Source: a virus. Taken from it: 37,343 nucleotides of DNA. Within the stretch, counting starts at the first letter, position 1, and the number at the start of each line of letters is the position of its first letter. A program made the translations under genes and the position numbers. The notes beneath the pieces were generated by a model. That model did not search any database. It was not told where the DNA came from and saw only the letters and a list, made by a program, of their open reading frames with translations. Location: the IMG/VR virus record IMGVR_UViG_3300020595_000086, positions 1-37,343 of that record; one strand, given 5' to 3'. Shown here one piece after another: positions 24,849-32,946 of this stretch.

Positions 24849-25612
24849 TTATACATTCTTTGTAAATCTGGTAGATACCATTCACTAAGTGATGATGGAA
24901 CTCTTGAATTATAACCAATTAGTGCTTGTAATTCTTTATTATACATATCCTTTTTATCATAACCTAAAGCCCTAGGATAATCTAGAAGTTGTTTATAATA
25001 AGGTAAAGAAAAAGTAATTGGTAAAGCTCTTCTTATATTATTAGTTTTATTTATCCCAGATGCATGAAATACATTAGAATTCCAAATAATAATATCTCCA
25101 GCTTTTCCAGTCATAGAAATACTATTATTTTCCCAATATTTAGTAGTTGGAGTTTCTTCTTTTAAATGAGAACCAGGTAATAATAAAGTACCACCATTTT
25201 CAACTGTAAAATCATCAACCATTACTAACATATTAAGTAATAATGGAATGTTACCTGAGTATTTTCTAATATCTCTATGTACTTTTTTATAAAATAAAGT
25301 AGATTCTGATGGTATATTACTAATAGCAGAAAAAGAATTTAAAATACAATCATCTTTAAAATAATGATTTTGAATATCATCAATTAATCCTCGTTCAATC
25401 ATAGTTTTAAGAAAATCTACAAATAGATTATCACTTACTAGTACATTCATGGCAACACCATTAGATATAATACCATTATTATTTTGTTCTCTAATAATTC
25501 TATGTTGATTAAATATTAAAGGTAATATATTTTGTATATTATTTAACCATGGTTTTGTTACCCATTCTCTTAAAATAGTAAACCCATTTTCATTTAATTC
25601 TTTATAATTCAT
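24845..25612 (-). CDS. Phytanoyl-CoA dioxygenase (PhyH) family enzyme
   Basis: The 255-aa protein has the Fe(II)/2-oxoglutarate oxygenase set: HRD at 112-114 (VHRDIRKYSG), VENGGTLLLPGSHL, AGDIIIWNSNVFHASG with the distal His at 183, and Arg194. PhyH-type enzymes hydroxylate small molecules, lipids or sugar-linked groups. In phage glycan cassettes they may alter a sugar or lipid part, which is inference here. The gene overlaps a glycosyltransferase-like gene and the acyltransferase gene by 4 nt each, supporting a shared pathway. Confidence 0.9.
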   Translation of the reverse strand: MNYKELNENGFTILREWVTKPWLNNIQNILPLIFNQHRIIREQNNNGIISNGVAMNVLVSDNLFVDFLKTMIERGLIDDIQNHYFKDDCILNSFSAISNIPSESTLFYKKVHRDIRKYSGNIPLLLNMLVMVDDFTVENGGTLLLPGSHLKEETPTTKYWENNSISMTGKAGDIIIWNSNVFHASGINKTNNIRRALPITFSLPYYKQLLDYPRALGYDKKDMYNKELQALIGYNSRVPSSLSEWYLPDLQRMYK

Positions 25613-26274
25613 TTTAAAAATTTTTCTCCTAATTTTCTACTTCTTATTATTTTAGCAGGATTACCATAAACTAAAACATTATCTGGTACATCATTTAAAA
25701 CTAAACTACCAGCTCCAACTACAGTATTAGAACCAATAGTTAATCTATCACAAATAGTTACCCCTAATGTTATAGCGGAATAATCTCCTAAAGTTACATA
25801 ACCACCAGTAATAGAACCTGCTGATATACTAGAAAAATTACCAATATTACAATCATGGTCTACTTGTGCTCCAGTAGCAAAAAATACAAAATCTTCTATT
25901 TTTGATTTAGGGTTTATAATACAACCAGCCATCATTGTAATACCTCTACCTAATTTAACATTATCACCTATTATTACTGTAGGATGAATAGCATTTACAA
26001 AATTAAAATTTGGAAGTTGTTGTTTTATTTGAGACGATACATAATATCTAGCCCAATTATCCCCAATTGAAATAATTCCACCTTTAATATTATATTTTTC
26101 AATAATTTCAACAATATTTTCTTGACGACCTATTATTTTATATCCAAATCTATCACTTCCAACATCATGAATTGAATCTATAATACCTACAATATTATAT
26201 TTACCTTCTCTATTAATAATATCAATAGTATAATGAGCTTGGTTACCTCCTCCTATTAAAACTATATTTTTCAT
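25609..26274 (-). CDS. NeuD/PglD-type sugar O- or N-acyltransferase
   Basis: The 221-aa protein has an N-terminal Rossmann-like part (IVLIGGGNQAHYTIDIINRE) followed by a left-handed beta helix with hexapeptide turns. The helix includes HPTVIIGDNVKLGRGI, GAQVDHDCNIGNFSSI, GGYVTLGDYSAITLG and GAGSLVLNDVPDN, then the usual VYGNPAKII end. This is the NeuD/PglD layout, which acetylates sialic acids or amino sugars. A DegT-type gene next door (26271) could supply the amino sugar. Overlaps of 4 nt on both sides. Confidence 0.93.
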   Translation of the reverse strand: MKNIVLIGGGNQAHYTIDIINREGKYNIVGIIDSIHDVGSDRFGYKIIGRQENIVEIIEKYNIKGGIISIGDNWARYYVSSQIKQQLPNFNFVNAIHPTVIIGDNVKLGRGITMMAGCIINPKSKIEDFVFFATGAQVDHDCNIGNFSSISAGSITGGYVTLGDYSAITLGVTICDRLTIGSNTVVGAGSLVLNDVPDNVLVYGNPAKIIRSRKLGEKFLK

Positions 26275-26915
26275 TTATTATATATTTTAAATTTACTTAA
26301 ATCAGGATAAGGTAATGTTAAATCTTTATTTATTTTTTTATCACCATTTAAATCATAAAATTGATTCATTAATAATAGTCCTCTAGCTGCTAACTCAGGC
26401 ATCATGTAAAAATTCCAACCTATCATATCAAAATTATCATCATGATAAGAACATTCACGTCTACCTGAATATCTAGCACGTCTAAACCAATTATAAGCTT
26501 TAAAATTATCAGTTAATATAGCTCCTCCTTTACTTAATTTAAAATGTTTATAAGGACCAGTAAATGAAACACACATATGTGATTTTAATTTGTACATATC
26601 TGCTGTAAATGTTAAAGCAGAATCCCATATATTAGAACCTTCTAATTGATAAGCTCCTGTTAATGTTTTCCCTTCAACAGATTTCCACCCTACTTTTAGT
26701 CCAGCATGAATAATTTCACAAGGTACTGATGGGTATGTTCTAGAAGGAATAGTAATAGTATCTGTTTTAAGACTTTTGTTTATATAATGTTCATAATATA
26801 AAGCAAGAAATAATGCATTACTCATATTATCCACAGTTACAACGTATTTAGCACCTGTATATTGGGCTAGTGCTTGTTCAAATTCATTAGTTATATTATA
26901 TACTTTATTACTCAT
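26271..26915 (-). CDS. Short DegT-like PLP protein
   Basis: The 214-aa protein follows the first two-thirds of a DegT aminotransferase: EFEQALAQYTGAKYVVTVDN, then SNALFLALYYEHY, IPSRTYPSVPCEIIHAG and the PLP loop CVSFTGPYKHFKLSKGGAIL. The Lys is at 123 or 126, with one residue more than usual between Ser-Phe and Lys. It lacks the C-terminal domain, which normally shapes the active site (usual length about 370 aa). A reduced or altered enzyme, or one working with a partner, is possible. There is no frameshift: the ends couple to both neighbours. Confidence 0.8.
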   Translation of the reverse strand: MSNKVYNITNEFEQALAQYTGAKYVVTVDNMSNALFLALYYEHYINKSLKTDTITIPSRTYPSVPCEIIHAGLKVGWKSVEGKTLTGAYQLEGSNIWDSALTFTADMYKLKSHMCVSFTGPYKHFKLSKGGAILTDNFKAYNWFRRARYSGRRECSYHDDNFDMIGWNFYMMPELAARGLLLMNQFYDLNGDKKINKDLTLPYPDLSKFKIYNK

Positions 26916-27487
26916 TATTTATTATATTGAGGGTGGATTTCTTTATTAACTTTTTTTATTTTTATAGGTACTATATTTTCTGGTATTATATATGTTTTAG
27001 TTAGTTTTTTAACATTATCTATTTTAGATAAATACTCTGGCATTTTGTTAAAAATTTGTCCATAATAAACCCATTTATTATCATCTTTTTCCCACTTACT
27101 ATTTTCACTATCTCTAACTTTTATATTATTAATACACTTACTTACATTATTTTCAAAATAAATTAGTGTTATATTAACATTATCTACATTGTTTTCTAAA
27201 TCATTTATACATTCTTTTAACATTTTTCCATTACAAAATATAAACCCAGATATAATGATATTTCCTCCATTATTTAGCCTATCTATAATTTCATCATATC
27301 TACACTCAGCATTAAATTTACTTTTATCCCTATCATTTAACCAACAACTTAACCAACTATCATATGCTTTATATTTTTTAAAAGGATTATTTTGAATATA
27401 ATTTATTAATGTAGTTTTCCCAGAACCTGGGAGTCCTACTACTATTATAGCATTTTTATTATCATTTATATTAAAAAAACTATTCAT
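26915..27487 (-). CDS. P-loop kinase-like protein, paralogue C
   Basis: The 190-aa product has VGLPGSGKTTLINYIQNNPF, with Walker A starting about residue 18 after an extra N-terminal segment. It also has the YDSWLSCW element, SGFIFCNGKML and the signature IYFENNVSKCINNIKVRD, followed by WVYYGQIFNKMPEYL and TKTYIIPE. The shared features with the 17341 and 18190 products mark a three-member family. This copy lies 8 kb from the other two, next to the short DegT gene, which ties the family to sugar metabolism. The substrate is unknown. Confidence 0.8.
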   Translation of the reverse strand: MNSFFNINDNKNAIIVVGLPGSGKTTLINYIQNNPFKKYKAYDSWLSCWLNDRDKSKFNAECRYDEIIDRLNNGGNIIISGFIFCNGKMLKECINDLENNVDNVNITLIYFENNVSKCINNIKVRDSENSKWEKDDNKWVYYGQIFNKMPEYLSKIDNVKKLTKTYIIPENIVPIKIKKVNKEIHPQYNK

Positions 27488-28415
27488 TTATATCTATTAC
27501 TGTATGGTTTATACTATTTATAATTGGAAGTAAATTTATTAGATCTTTATTTAATACTATATAAAATTCATTTATATCTTTTTTAAACATACCAGTATCA
27601 ATTAACTTTGTTTTATTTTTTTTATCTTTATATATTACTTTATTATTACATATTAATTTAATATCATCATCCTTTTTATTATCGTAAAATAAAATACTAA
27701 CATTATTATTACCATAAGGAGTAGATATAAAAAATTTTATTTTTTCGTTATTTGAGTGATTAAATAGTTCTAGATTTTTATGAAATTTTATAGCATCATC
27801 AGTATAAATTTTTGATGTTTTAAATTCAAGAGGCTTAAATAATTTTTCAGACATATAAGTAGATATTCCCCAATTTTTACTTAAAAAAACTTTATGATCC
27901 ATTAATGATATTACTTTCAAAAGATTTTCTTTATTCATAGCATATAAATGTGTACCTTGTTCTCTAATATGTTTTCCATCATTTGTTGGAAAAACTATTT
28001 TTTGACCAAAATCCAATATTTCATTTAAATGTGATTTATCAATAATTGTATCATACGACAAAAAAATAAATTGCTCAAACCCATGATTAATCATAATCTC
28101 TCCCATTCTTTTAGTATGTGAAATATGAGCCCAACCATAATAAGGTTGTGTAGTATTCATTTTAAATGTTTTATTATTAATATGCCATTCACTCCACATA
28201 CAAAAGGCTCTACTAGGCCACTCAGTTAAAATATTTTCTGATGTTATAAAGCAATAGTCTACCATATTTTGAACTTTTATAGAAACAGATATTGGTGACA
28301 TTATAGTAACTTTATATCCTTTTTCCTTTATAAAAAGAATATTTTTTATTAGATAATCTTCTTTTTCTTTAGTATCACAATAACAACTAATACAAAAAAC
28401 CAAATTCCTATTCAT
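27480..28415 (-). CDS. Putative glycosyltransferase, paralogue 5 of 5
   Basis: The 311-aa protein starts NRNLVFCISCYCDTKEKEDY. It shares with paralogues 1 and 2 the PYYGWAHISHTKRMGEIM block (YGWA, then a Lys or Arg cluster) and a metal-site-like motif, here FIFLSYDTIID (SYD, 120-122). The first acidic or His position of that motif is Ser, so activity may differ. The C-terminal 80 residues are beta-rich with many Asn and Lys. It overlaps the FkbM gene by 8 nt and the P-loop gene by 8 nt. Confidence 0.62.
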   Translation of the reverse strand: MNRNLVFCISCYCDTKEKEDYLIKNILFIKEKGYKVTIMSPISVSIKVQNMVDYCFITSENILTEWPSRAFCMWSEWHINNKTFKMNTTQPYYGWAHISHTKRMGEIMINHGFEQFIFLSYDTIIDKSHLNEILDFGQKIVFPTNDGKHIREQGTHLYAMNKENLLKVISLMDHKVFLSKNWGISTYMSEKLFKPLEFKTSKIYTDDAIKFHKNLELFNHSNNEKIKFFISTPYGNNNVSILFYDNKKDDDIKLICNNKVIYKDKKNKTKLIDTGMFKKDINEFYIVLNKDLINLLPIINSINHTVIDINE

Positions 28416-29097
28416 TACTTATATGTAAAATTACTTGATTATAATATTCTATAAAATGATCATTCCACAAATCCCAAGTTATACGAGTTCCATTAACAGC
28501 TCTTGCTTTATAATTTTTAAATTGTTTTAAATACTTATCTCTAAAATATCTAAATTCTGTTTTACTTTCTTTTGTACTTAAATGCCATTCACCAACTATA
28601 CAACCAACATTATTTAATAAAAAATCCATGTTTTCATCCATAAAAATATGATACTCACCACCTTCACAATCAGTTTTAAGAAAATCAATATAATTTATAT
28701 CATAATGCTTTATAAAACTACTAAATTTAATACCATCAAATTCATCTTCACCCCCAAATAACATATTAGATTTTGTTACACTATTACTATGTGTTATTCC
28801 TTTATCAATAATAATTACATTCCCATTTTCACCTAAATTTTTATTTATGGTTTTTAATTCTTTAATACTTGGTTCTAAACAATATACTATTTTTGGATTT
28901 TTATCTAAAATTGAATATGTAAAAGGTCCTACACTAGCACCAATATCAACTACAACATCACCCTCTTTTACTTGATAAATTTCTTCATATTGTTTCCTAT
29001 TCCAAATTTCATCAATCATACCACTTTTATGAAATCTAGCTAAATCACTATCTTCACTCATCCACCCCCAATCAAAATTTTCTAATTCCAACTTCAT
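28408..29097 (-). CDS. FkbM-family methyltransferase
   Basis: The 229-aa protein has the SAM-binding motif VVVDIGASVGPFT (about 48-60), then VYCLEPSIKELKTINKNL and the FkbM signature IDFLKTDCEGGEYHIF. The end includes GCIVGEWHL. FkbM methyltransferases usually add O-methyl groups to sugars or polyketides, and phage and bacterial glycan loci often have them. It overlaps the HldD-like gene by 4 nt. A likely job is capping a glycan made by the neighbouring genes; the substrate is inferred, not seen. Confidence 0.92.
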   Translation of the reverse strand: MKLELENFDWGWMSEDSDLARFHKSGMIDEIWNRKQYEEIYQVKEGDVVVDIGASVGPFTYSILDKNPKIVYCLEPSIKELKTINKNLGENGNVIIIDKGITHSNSVTKSNMLFGGEDEFDGIKFSSFIKHYDINYIDFLKTDCEGGEYHIFMDENMDFLLNNVGCIVGEWHLSTKESKTEFRYFRDKYLKQFKNYKARAVNGTRITWDLWNDHFIEYYNQVILHISNE

Positions 29098-29891
29098 TTT
29101 TTTAAATATTTTAAATAATTATGAGTACCATCTGCAACAGGATAATAAGGCTCCCAACCAGGCATTTTCATATCTTCATTAGCACAAGTATAATGTTGAT
29201 ACCATTCTGGTATTTTATCTTCAGTAGTATAATCATACTTGATATTCATTCCCTTCAACAAATCTTCAAACAACATAGGTTTACCATAACCTACATCAAA
29301 TACACCTCTATCTAATTTAAATGCTGCTAAATTAGCATTAACTACATCTTTAATATATATAAAATCCCTTAATGGTTTTTTAGGAAATAATGTAAAGGAT
29401 CCTTTTTGATATGCTTGATAAGCAACAGATGCCATTTTACCTTTATGTTCTTCACCAGGACCATAAACATTAAAATACCTAAGTGCTACAAATTTTTCAC
29501 ACGCTTTTAAACCATATTCTTCAGCTAGCTTTTTAGACCAACCATAAATGTTAGTAGGTAAACCATCACCTAAACCATAAGTAGCAGCTGAAGAGGAATA
29601 TATTACTTTTTTATCATATTTTCTAGCTAAATCAAATATATCTTTACTTAAAGTATAATTATAATATAACATTTTATTACAATCATGTAAAGTTGTATCT
29701 GATATAGCTCCAACATGAAATATTCCATCACATTGTTTAATAATTGTTTCTAAATTTTTATATTCAGGGGCTTTATTTGTTGATTCATCAACATTTATCT
29801 CCCAAACATGCCATCCTAAATCTTTAAATTTATGTAATAAATTACTTCCAATAAATCCATTACTACCAGTTAATAATACTTTCATATCCAT
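29094..29891 (-). CDS. hldD: HldD-like ADP-heptose 6-epimerase (NAD-dependent SDR)
   Basis: The 265-aa protein has an NAD-binding GSNGFIG (9-15) and follows HldD closely: FHVGAISDTTLHD, then YNYTLSKDI, SSSAATYG, NIYGWSK (Tyr116, Lys120) and RYFNVYGPGEEHKGKMASVA, with Lys150 in the place of the catalytic Lys of HldD. LRDFIYIKDVVNANL and a C-terminal LxGWEPYYPVADGTHNYL complete the match. HldD converts ADP-D-glycero- to ADP-L-glycero-D-manno-heptose. It overlaps the TibC-like fusion gene by 10 nt, an enzyme class that uses ADP-heptose. Another NDP-sugar epimerase is possible but less likely. It is shorter than E. coli HldD (310 aa). Confidence 0.85.
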   Translation of the reverse strand: MDMKVLLTGSNGFIGSNLLHKFKDLGWHVWEINVDESTNKAPEYKNLETIIKQCDGIFHVGAISDTTLHDCNKMLYYNYTLSKDIFDLARKYDKKVIYSSSAATYGLGDGLPTNIYGWSKKLAEEYGLKACEKFVALRYFNVYGPGEEHKGKMASVAYQAYQKGSFTLFPKKPLRDFIYIKDVVNANLAAFKLDRGVFDVGYGKPMLFEDLLKGMNIKYDYTTEDKIPEWYQHYTCANEDMKMPGWEPYYPVADGTHNYLKYLKK

Positions 29892-32251
29892 TTTTTTATT
29901 TTATCAAATACTTGCTTAGGTGTTATACTTGTATGACATTCAAATTGTCTATCAGTATCCTGATGTTTAGGACAATTATCCCAATCACCTAAATCAATAT
30001 TTTCAGTATGCCAACAACCATGACATACATTTTTATTAGTTATTCTTATATAATCCTCTTCATTTAAATCAAACTCATTCCAATCCTCTGTAAAATTAGC
30101 AATCATTGCCACAGGTTTTCCTAAAGCATGAGCTACCCAAGCCATTCCTGATGATAATCCTATATAAAACTCTGAATGTTCTATATAATTTATGACCTCT
30201 TCTAATGACATCCCAATTTTCTTAACTGATTTGTTAGGTAAAGCATTATAATGAGGAGGCTCACCAAATAGTTCATGTAACTCTAAACATACAGGTGTTA
30301 AATTAGATTTACGAAGCATTCTACATAAATCATTCCAATATGGAGATTCACCTCGTACTACTTTACCATCAGGATGATTCCAGTATTTCATTTGCATAGT
30401 AGAATGAATCCCAAATGTAATATATTTATTTTTTAAAGGACGATCTGTTTTAAAACTATCAATTTTAGGTCTAAGATAATTACAATCTTTAATTCCTAAT
30501 TGTTCAGCAAAATATTGTTGTAAAGGTTTAGTGAAATTATGTTTTATATGAATTACATTATCAAAATATTTATCCTCTCTATTAATTATTTTAATATTTG
30601 GATATGATTTTTCAAACAATTTATTAAAATCTAAATTACCCCTTAAATAAACATCAACATTATTTTTATTAGAATATAAGTCTAAAAAAGGCATTATTGC
30701 AACTGTATCACCTAAAGAATTAGAATGTAAATCTATTAAATGTGTTTCTTTTTGAAAAATACTATTACTAGGATATGATTTTTCATTAAGTCTACTTGAC
30801 ATAATATCAATAATTTTACCATTGACTTTAATAGCTAATGAATCAAATTTATATGGTATCGAACTCCACATACCATTATTAATGACATCAGAAAATTTTA
30901 CCTCTTTAGTATTAATATCTATAAATTCAACTTTATAATTTTTATTATAATCTCCCCTAATTTCAATCTTTGGTGATGGAATAAAAGATGTTATAATTTC
31001 ATTATTATCTACAGGTCCTTTATAATTTTTCATAAAATCTACTAAGGTATCTCTTCCAATTTCAGCTACAGTATCCCAATTAAAATCTTTATGTATAATT
31101 TTAGCATCCTTTAATGCTTTAGCTTTATGTTTATTATAATTTTTATAAGCATCTCTCATTACTTTTGATAAATCATCAAAATCAGGTTCATAGTAATTAC
31201 CTGGAACTTGGGCTGTTGTTACAGCCATTGTATATTTTGAATCTTCTTGATATGTTGCTACTCTTTCACCTATAATATTTACAGGTAATCCTTTACCCTT
31301 TGCAAATTCTAATTGAGCACTACAATTTGAATAAATAGAAGGAGTTCCACAAGCCATAGCCTCAATTAAAGGCAAATTCCAACCTTCACTTCTAGAACAT
31401 GATAAAAATACATGACCTTTTTTAATATATTTTATATAGTCTTCTCTAGATGGAAAATGTTTAATTTTTAACCTACTATCATCTAATTTCCAATATTTTA
31501 ATCTTTCTTCTGTAGTAGTAAAACCATCAATTCTATCTCCCCATTTATTATCTATAGATAATATTAAATCAATAGGTTCATCTGGTGAAAATGTCTTTAA
31601 AAATACTTCAATAATTTCCTTAGTTGATTTTCTATAATCCCACCTTCCAAATAATATAAATTTAAATCTTCCATCATCATAATCTATATGATTTACTTCA
31701 TCTGGAAAAAAAGTATTGATATCAACTCCCTCAGGTACAACTTTTACTTTATTAGCATCTACACCTTGCTTTATAGTACATTCAGCTTGCCACTGTGAAG
31801 GGACCCATAATTGATCAAATGTTTTCCATTTATTAAAAAAAGCTTCAGGTTGTAATGTTGATTCCCAAACATTATATCCTATTTTTGGACCATTATAATT
31901 ATGATAAAAATAATGATGGTTTGTTTCTGATAATATGATGTTTACATTATGTTTAAAATCATTTTTGTATTTAGAATAAATTTTATGATTACCTATTTTT
32001 CCTTTTGATTGATCTATCCACAAACTTTGTTTATCTAGAATTTTTTTATCAACATCATTAAGATATGTTTCATCATTATGAGGTTCATCTGTTTTATCAA
32101 TTCCTAACCAACTATTACCTATAGTAAAATTCCTAACCTTAATATCAATTAATTTAGATAAATGTCTAAAAAAATCTCTAGTATGTTGGTTGTACCCTCC
32201 TGCTCCTATATAACTAGCATGTGCTAAAACTTTTGGTTTTTTATCTTCCAA
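29882..32251 (-). CDS. Two-enzyme fusion: GT4 glycosyltransferase and TibC/Aah-type heptosyltransferase
   Basis: Residues about 1-410 are a GT-B, GT4-type glycosyltransferase: GAGGYNQHTRDFF, then VVPEGVD, FILFGRWDYRKS and the EGWNLPLIE motif (Glu289, Glu297). Residues about 425-480 match the N-terminal domain of TibC/Aah proteins (IRGDYNKNYKVEFIDINTKE, NNGMW). Residues about 500-789 are their heptosyltransferase part: HLIDLHSNSLGDTVAIMPFL, FTKPLQQYFAEQLG, YIGLSSGMAWVAHALG and four Cys (743, 746, 760, 772) spaced like the iron finger of TibC. TibC moves heptose from ADP-heptose to Ser on autotransporters. The joining of both enzymes in one 789-aa chain is unusual. Confidence 0.85.
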   Translation of the reverse strand: MEDKKPKVLAHASYIGAGGYNQHTRDFFRHLSKLIDIKVRNFTIGNSWLGIDKTDEPHNDETYLNDVDKKILDKQSLWIDQSKGKIGNHKIYSKYKNDFKHNVNIILSETNHHYFYHNYNGPKIGYNVWESTLQPEAFFNKWKTFDQLWVPSQWQAECTIKQGVDANKVKVVPEGVDINTFFPDEVNHIDYDDGRFKFILFGRWDYRKSTKEIIEVFLKTFSPDEPIDLILSIDNKWGDRIDGFTTTEERLKYWKLDDSRLKIKHFPSREDYIKYIKKGHVFLSCSRSEGWNLPLIEAMACGTPSIYSNCSAQLEFAKGKGLPVNIIGERVATYQEDSKYTMAVTTAQVPGNYYEPDFDDLSKVMRDAYKNYNKHKAKALKDAKIIHKDFNWDTVAEIGRDTLVDFMKNYKGPVDNNEIITSFIPSPKIEIRGDYNKNYKVEFIDINTKEVKFSDVINNGMWSSIPYKFDSLAIKVNGKIIDIMSSRLNEKSYPSNSIFQKETHLIDLHSNSLGDTVAIMPFLDLYSNKNNVDVYLRGNLDFNKLFEKSYPNIKIINREDKYFDNVIHIKHNFTKPLQQYFAEQLGIKDCNYLRPKIDSFKTDRPLKNKYITFGIHSTMQMKYWNHPDGKVVRGESPYWNDLCRMLRKSNLTPVCLELHELFGEPPHYNALPNKSVKKIGMSLEEVINYIEHSEFYIGLSSGMAWVAHALGKPVAMIANFTEDWNEFDLNEEDYIRITNKNVCHGCWHTENIDLGDWDNCPKHQDTDRQFECHTSITPKQVFDKIKKWI

Positions 32252-32723
32252 TTCTATTTAACTTTATTAATGTGTCTACATTTATACCTACAATATTTGC
32301 AATATGAATATACAATTTTTTAGTAGTACCTCCAAATTCTTCAGTAATTTCTTTAATATAATCTTTATTTAACTTAAATTCTTTAGCTAAACCTTTTATT
32401 AAATTATCCATTCTATCAAACTCATCCTTCATCCCATCTTCAAACAGTTTATTGTAACGTTTTCTAGCTTTTACTTCTATATCTGCATATAAATTATCTC
32501 CTTCATAATTATCACCTTGGTAATTTTTAATGAATTCATTTTGTTCTTCTTTCATCCATTCCAATTCCCATTTAGCTTGTTCAAAAAAAGGAGAATACTC
32601 AAAGTCTCCATTTTCAATTTTATCAATTAAAGGAAATTTAGTAGGAAGAAATTTATGTGTTTTAAATCTTCTCCACCAGTAAAAAGGAAGTGCTTTTCTT
32701 CCACTTGGTTTTTTTGGTATCAT
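32241..32723 (-). CDS. Hypothetical phage protein, head of the modification transcript
   Basis: The 160-aa product begins with a basic segment (MIPKKPSGRKALPFYWWRRF). It then has acidic helices (FFEQAKWELEWMKEEQNEFI, KARKRYNKLFEDGMKDEFDR) and a C-terminal LAKEFKLNKDYIKEITEEFGG. No domain is recognised. It overlaps the fusion glycosyltransferase gene by 11 nt and is the first gene of the 15-kb cassette, so it could be a structural partner or regulator. No consensus promoter could be picked out upstream. Confidence 0.65.
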   Translation of the reverse strand: MIPKKPSGRKALPFYWWRRFKTHKFLPTKFPLIDKIENGDFEYSPFFEQAKWELEWMKEEQNEFIKNYQGDNYEGDNLYADIEVKARKRYNKLFEDGMKDEFDRMDNLIKGLAKEFKLNKDYIKEITEEFGGTTKKLYIHIANIVGINVDTLIKLNRIGR

Positions 32724-32820
32724 TTAATAACTTATTTGCATTTATTTGCGCGTTATATGCGATTTAACGCACTACTAATTAATATTTATATGAGTCGTTG
32801 AAGAAATAACCCTACAATAT
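32724..32820. repeat. Gap with a perfect inverted repeat
   Basis: The only gap before the cassette holds GCGTTA-TATGCGATT-TAACGC (32750-32770), with perfect 6-nt arms and higher GC than the surroundings. It lies 27 nt upstream of the ATG at 32723. There is no U-run, so an operator or attenuating hairpin is likelier than a terminator. No clear TTTG/TAnnTTTG promoter was found here. Confidence 0.4.
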
Positions 32821-32946
32821 TTAACGAAATCTTCTACCTTTCTTCAATTTACCTTTTTCAAAATTACGATCCCACTCTTTTATATTCTCTTCTAATTTAT
32901 TTTCACTTTTACCAAAGAATTCTAAAAACCATCTTATAATAGCCAT
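32821..32946 (-). CDS. Small basic protein, 41 aa
   Basis: A 41-codon frame begins MAIIRWFLEFFGKSENKLEE and ends in a very basic tail (KGKLKKGRRFR). The first 11 residues form a hydrophobic amphipathic stretch that may touch membranes. Its ATG overlaps the stop of the preceding gene by 1 nt (TAATG), the normal coupling in this phage. Function unknown. Confidence 0.6.
   Translation of the reverse strand: MAIIRWFLEFFGKSENKLEENIKEWDRNFEKGKLKKGRRFR

Noticed and set aside
27189-27395. Plus-strand frame antisense to the P-loop paralogue C gene
   Set aside because: The minus-strand gene has a clear Walker A motif and paralogues, so the plus-strand frame is a shadow. The same applies to plus-strand frames at 9430, 10531, 14550, 17156 and 29121.
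32750-32770. GCGTTA...TAACGC as a terminator for the 41-aa gene
   Set aside because: There is no U-run after the hairpin. It is kept as a possible operator or leader hairpin.
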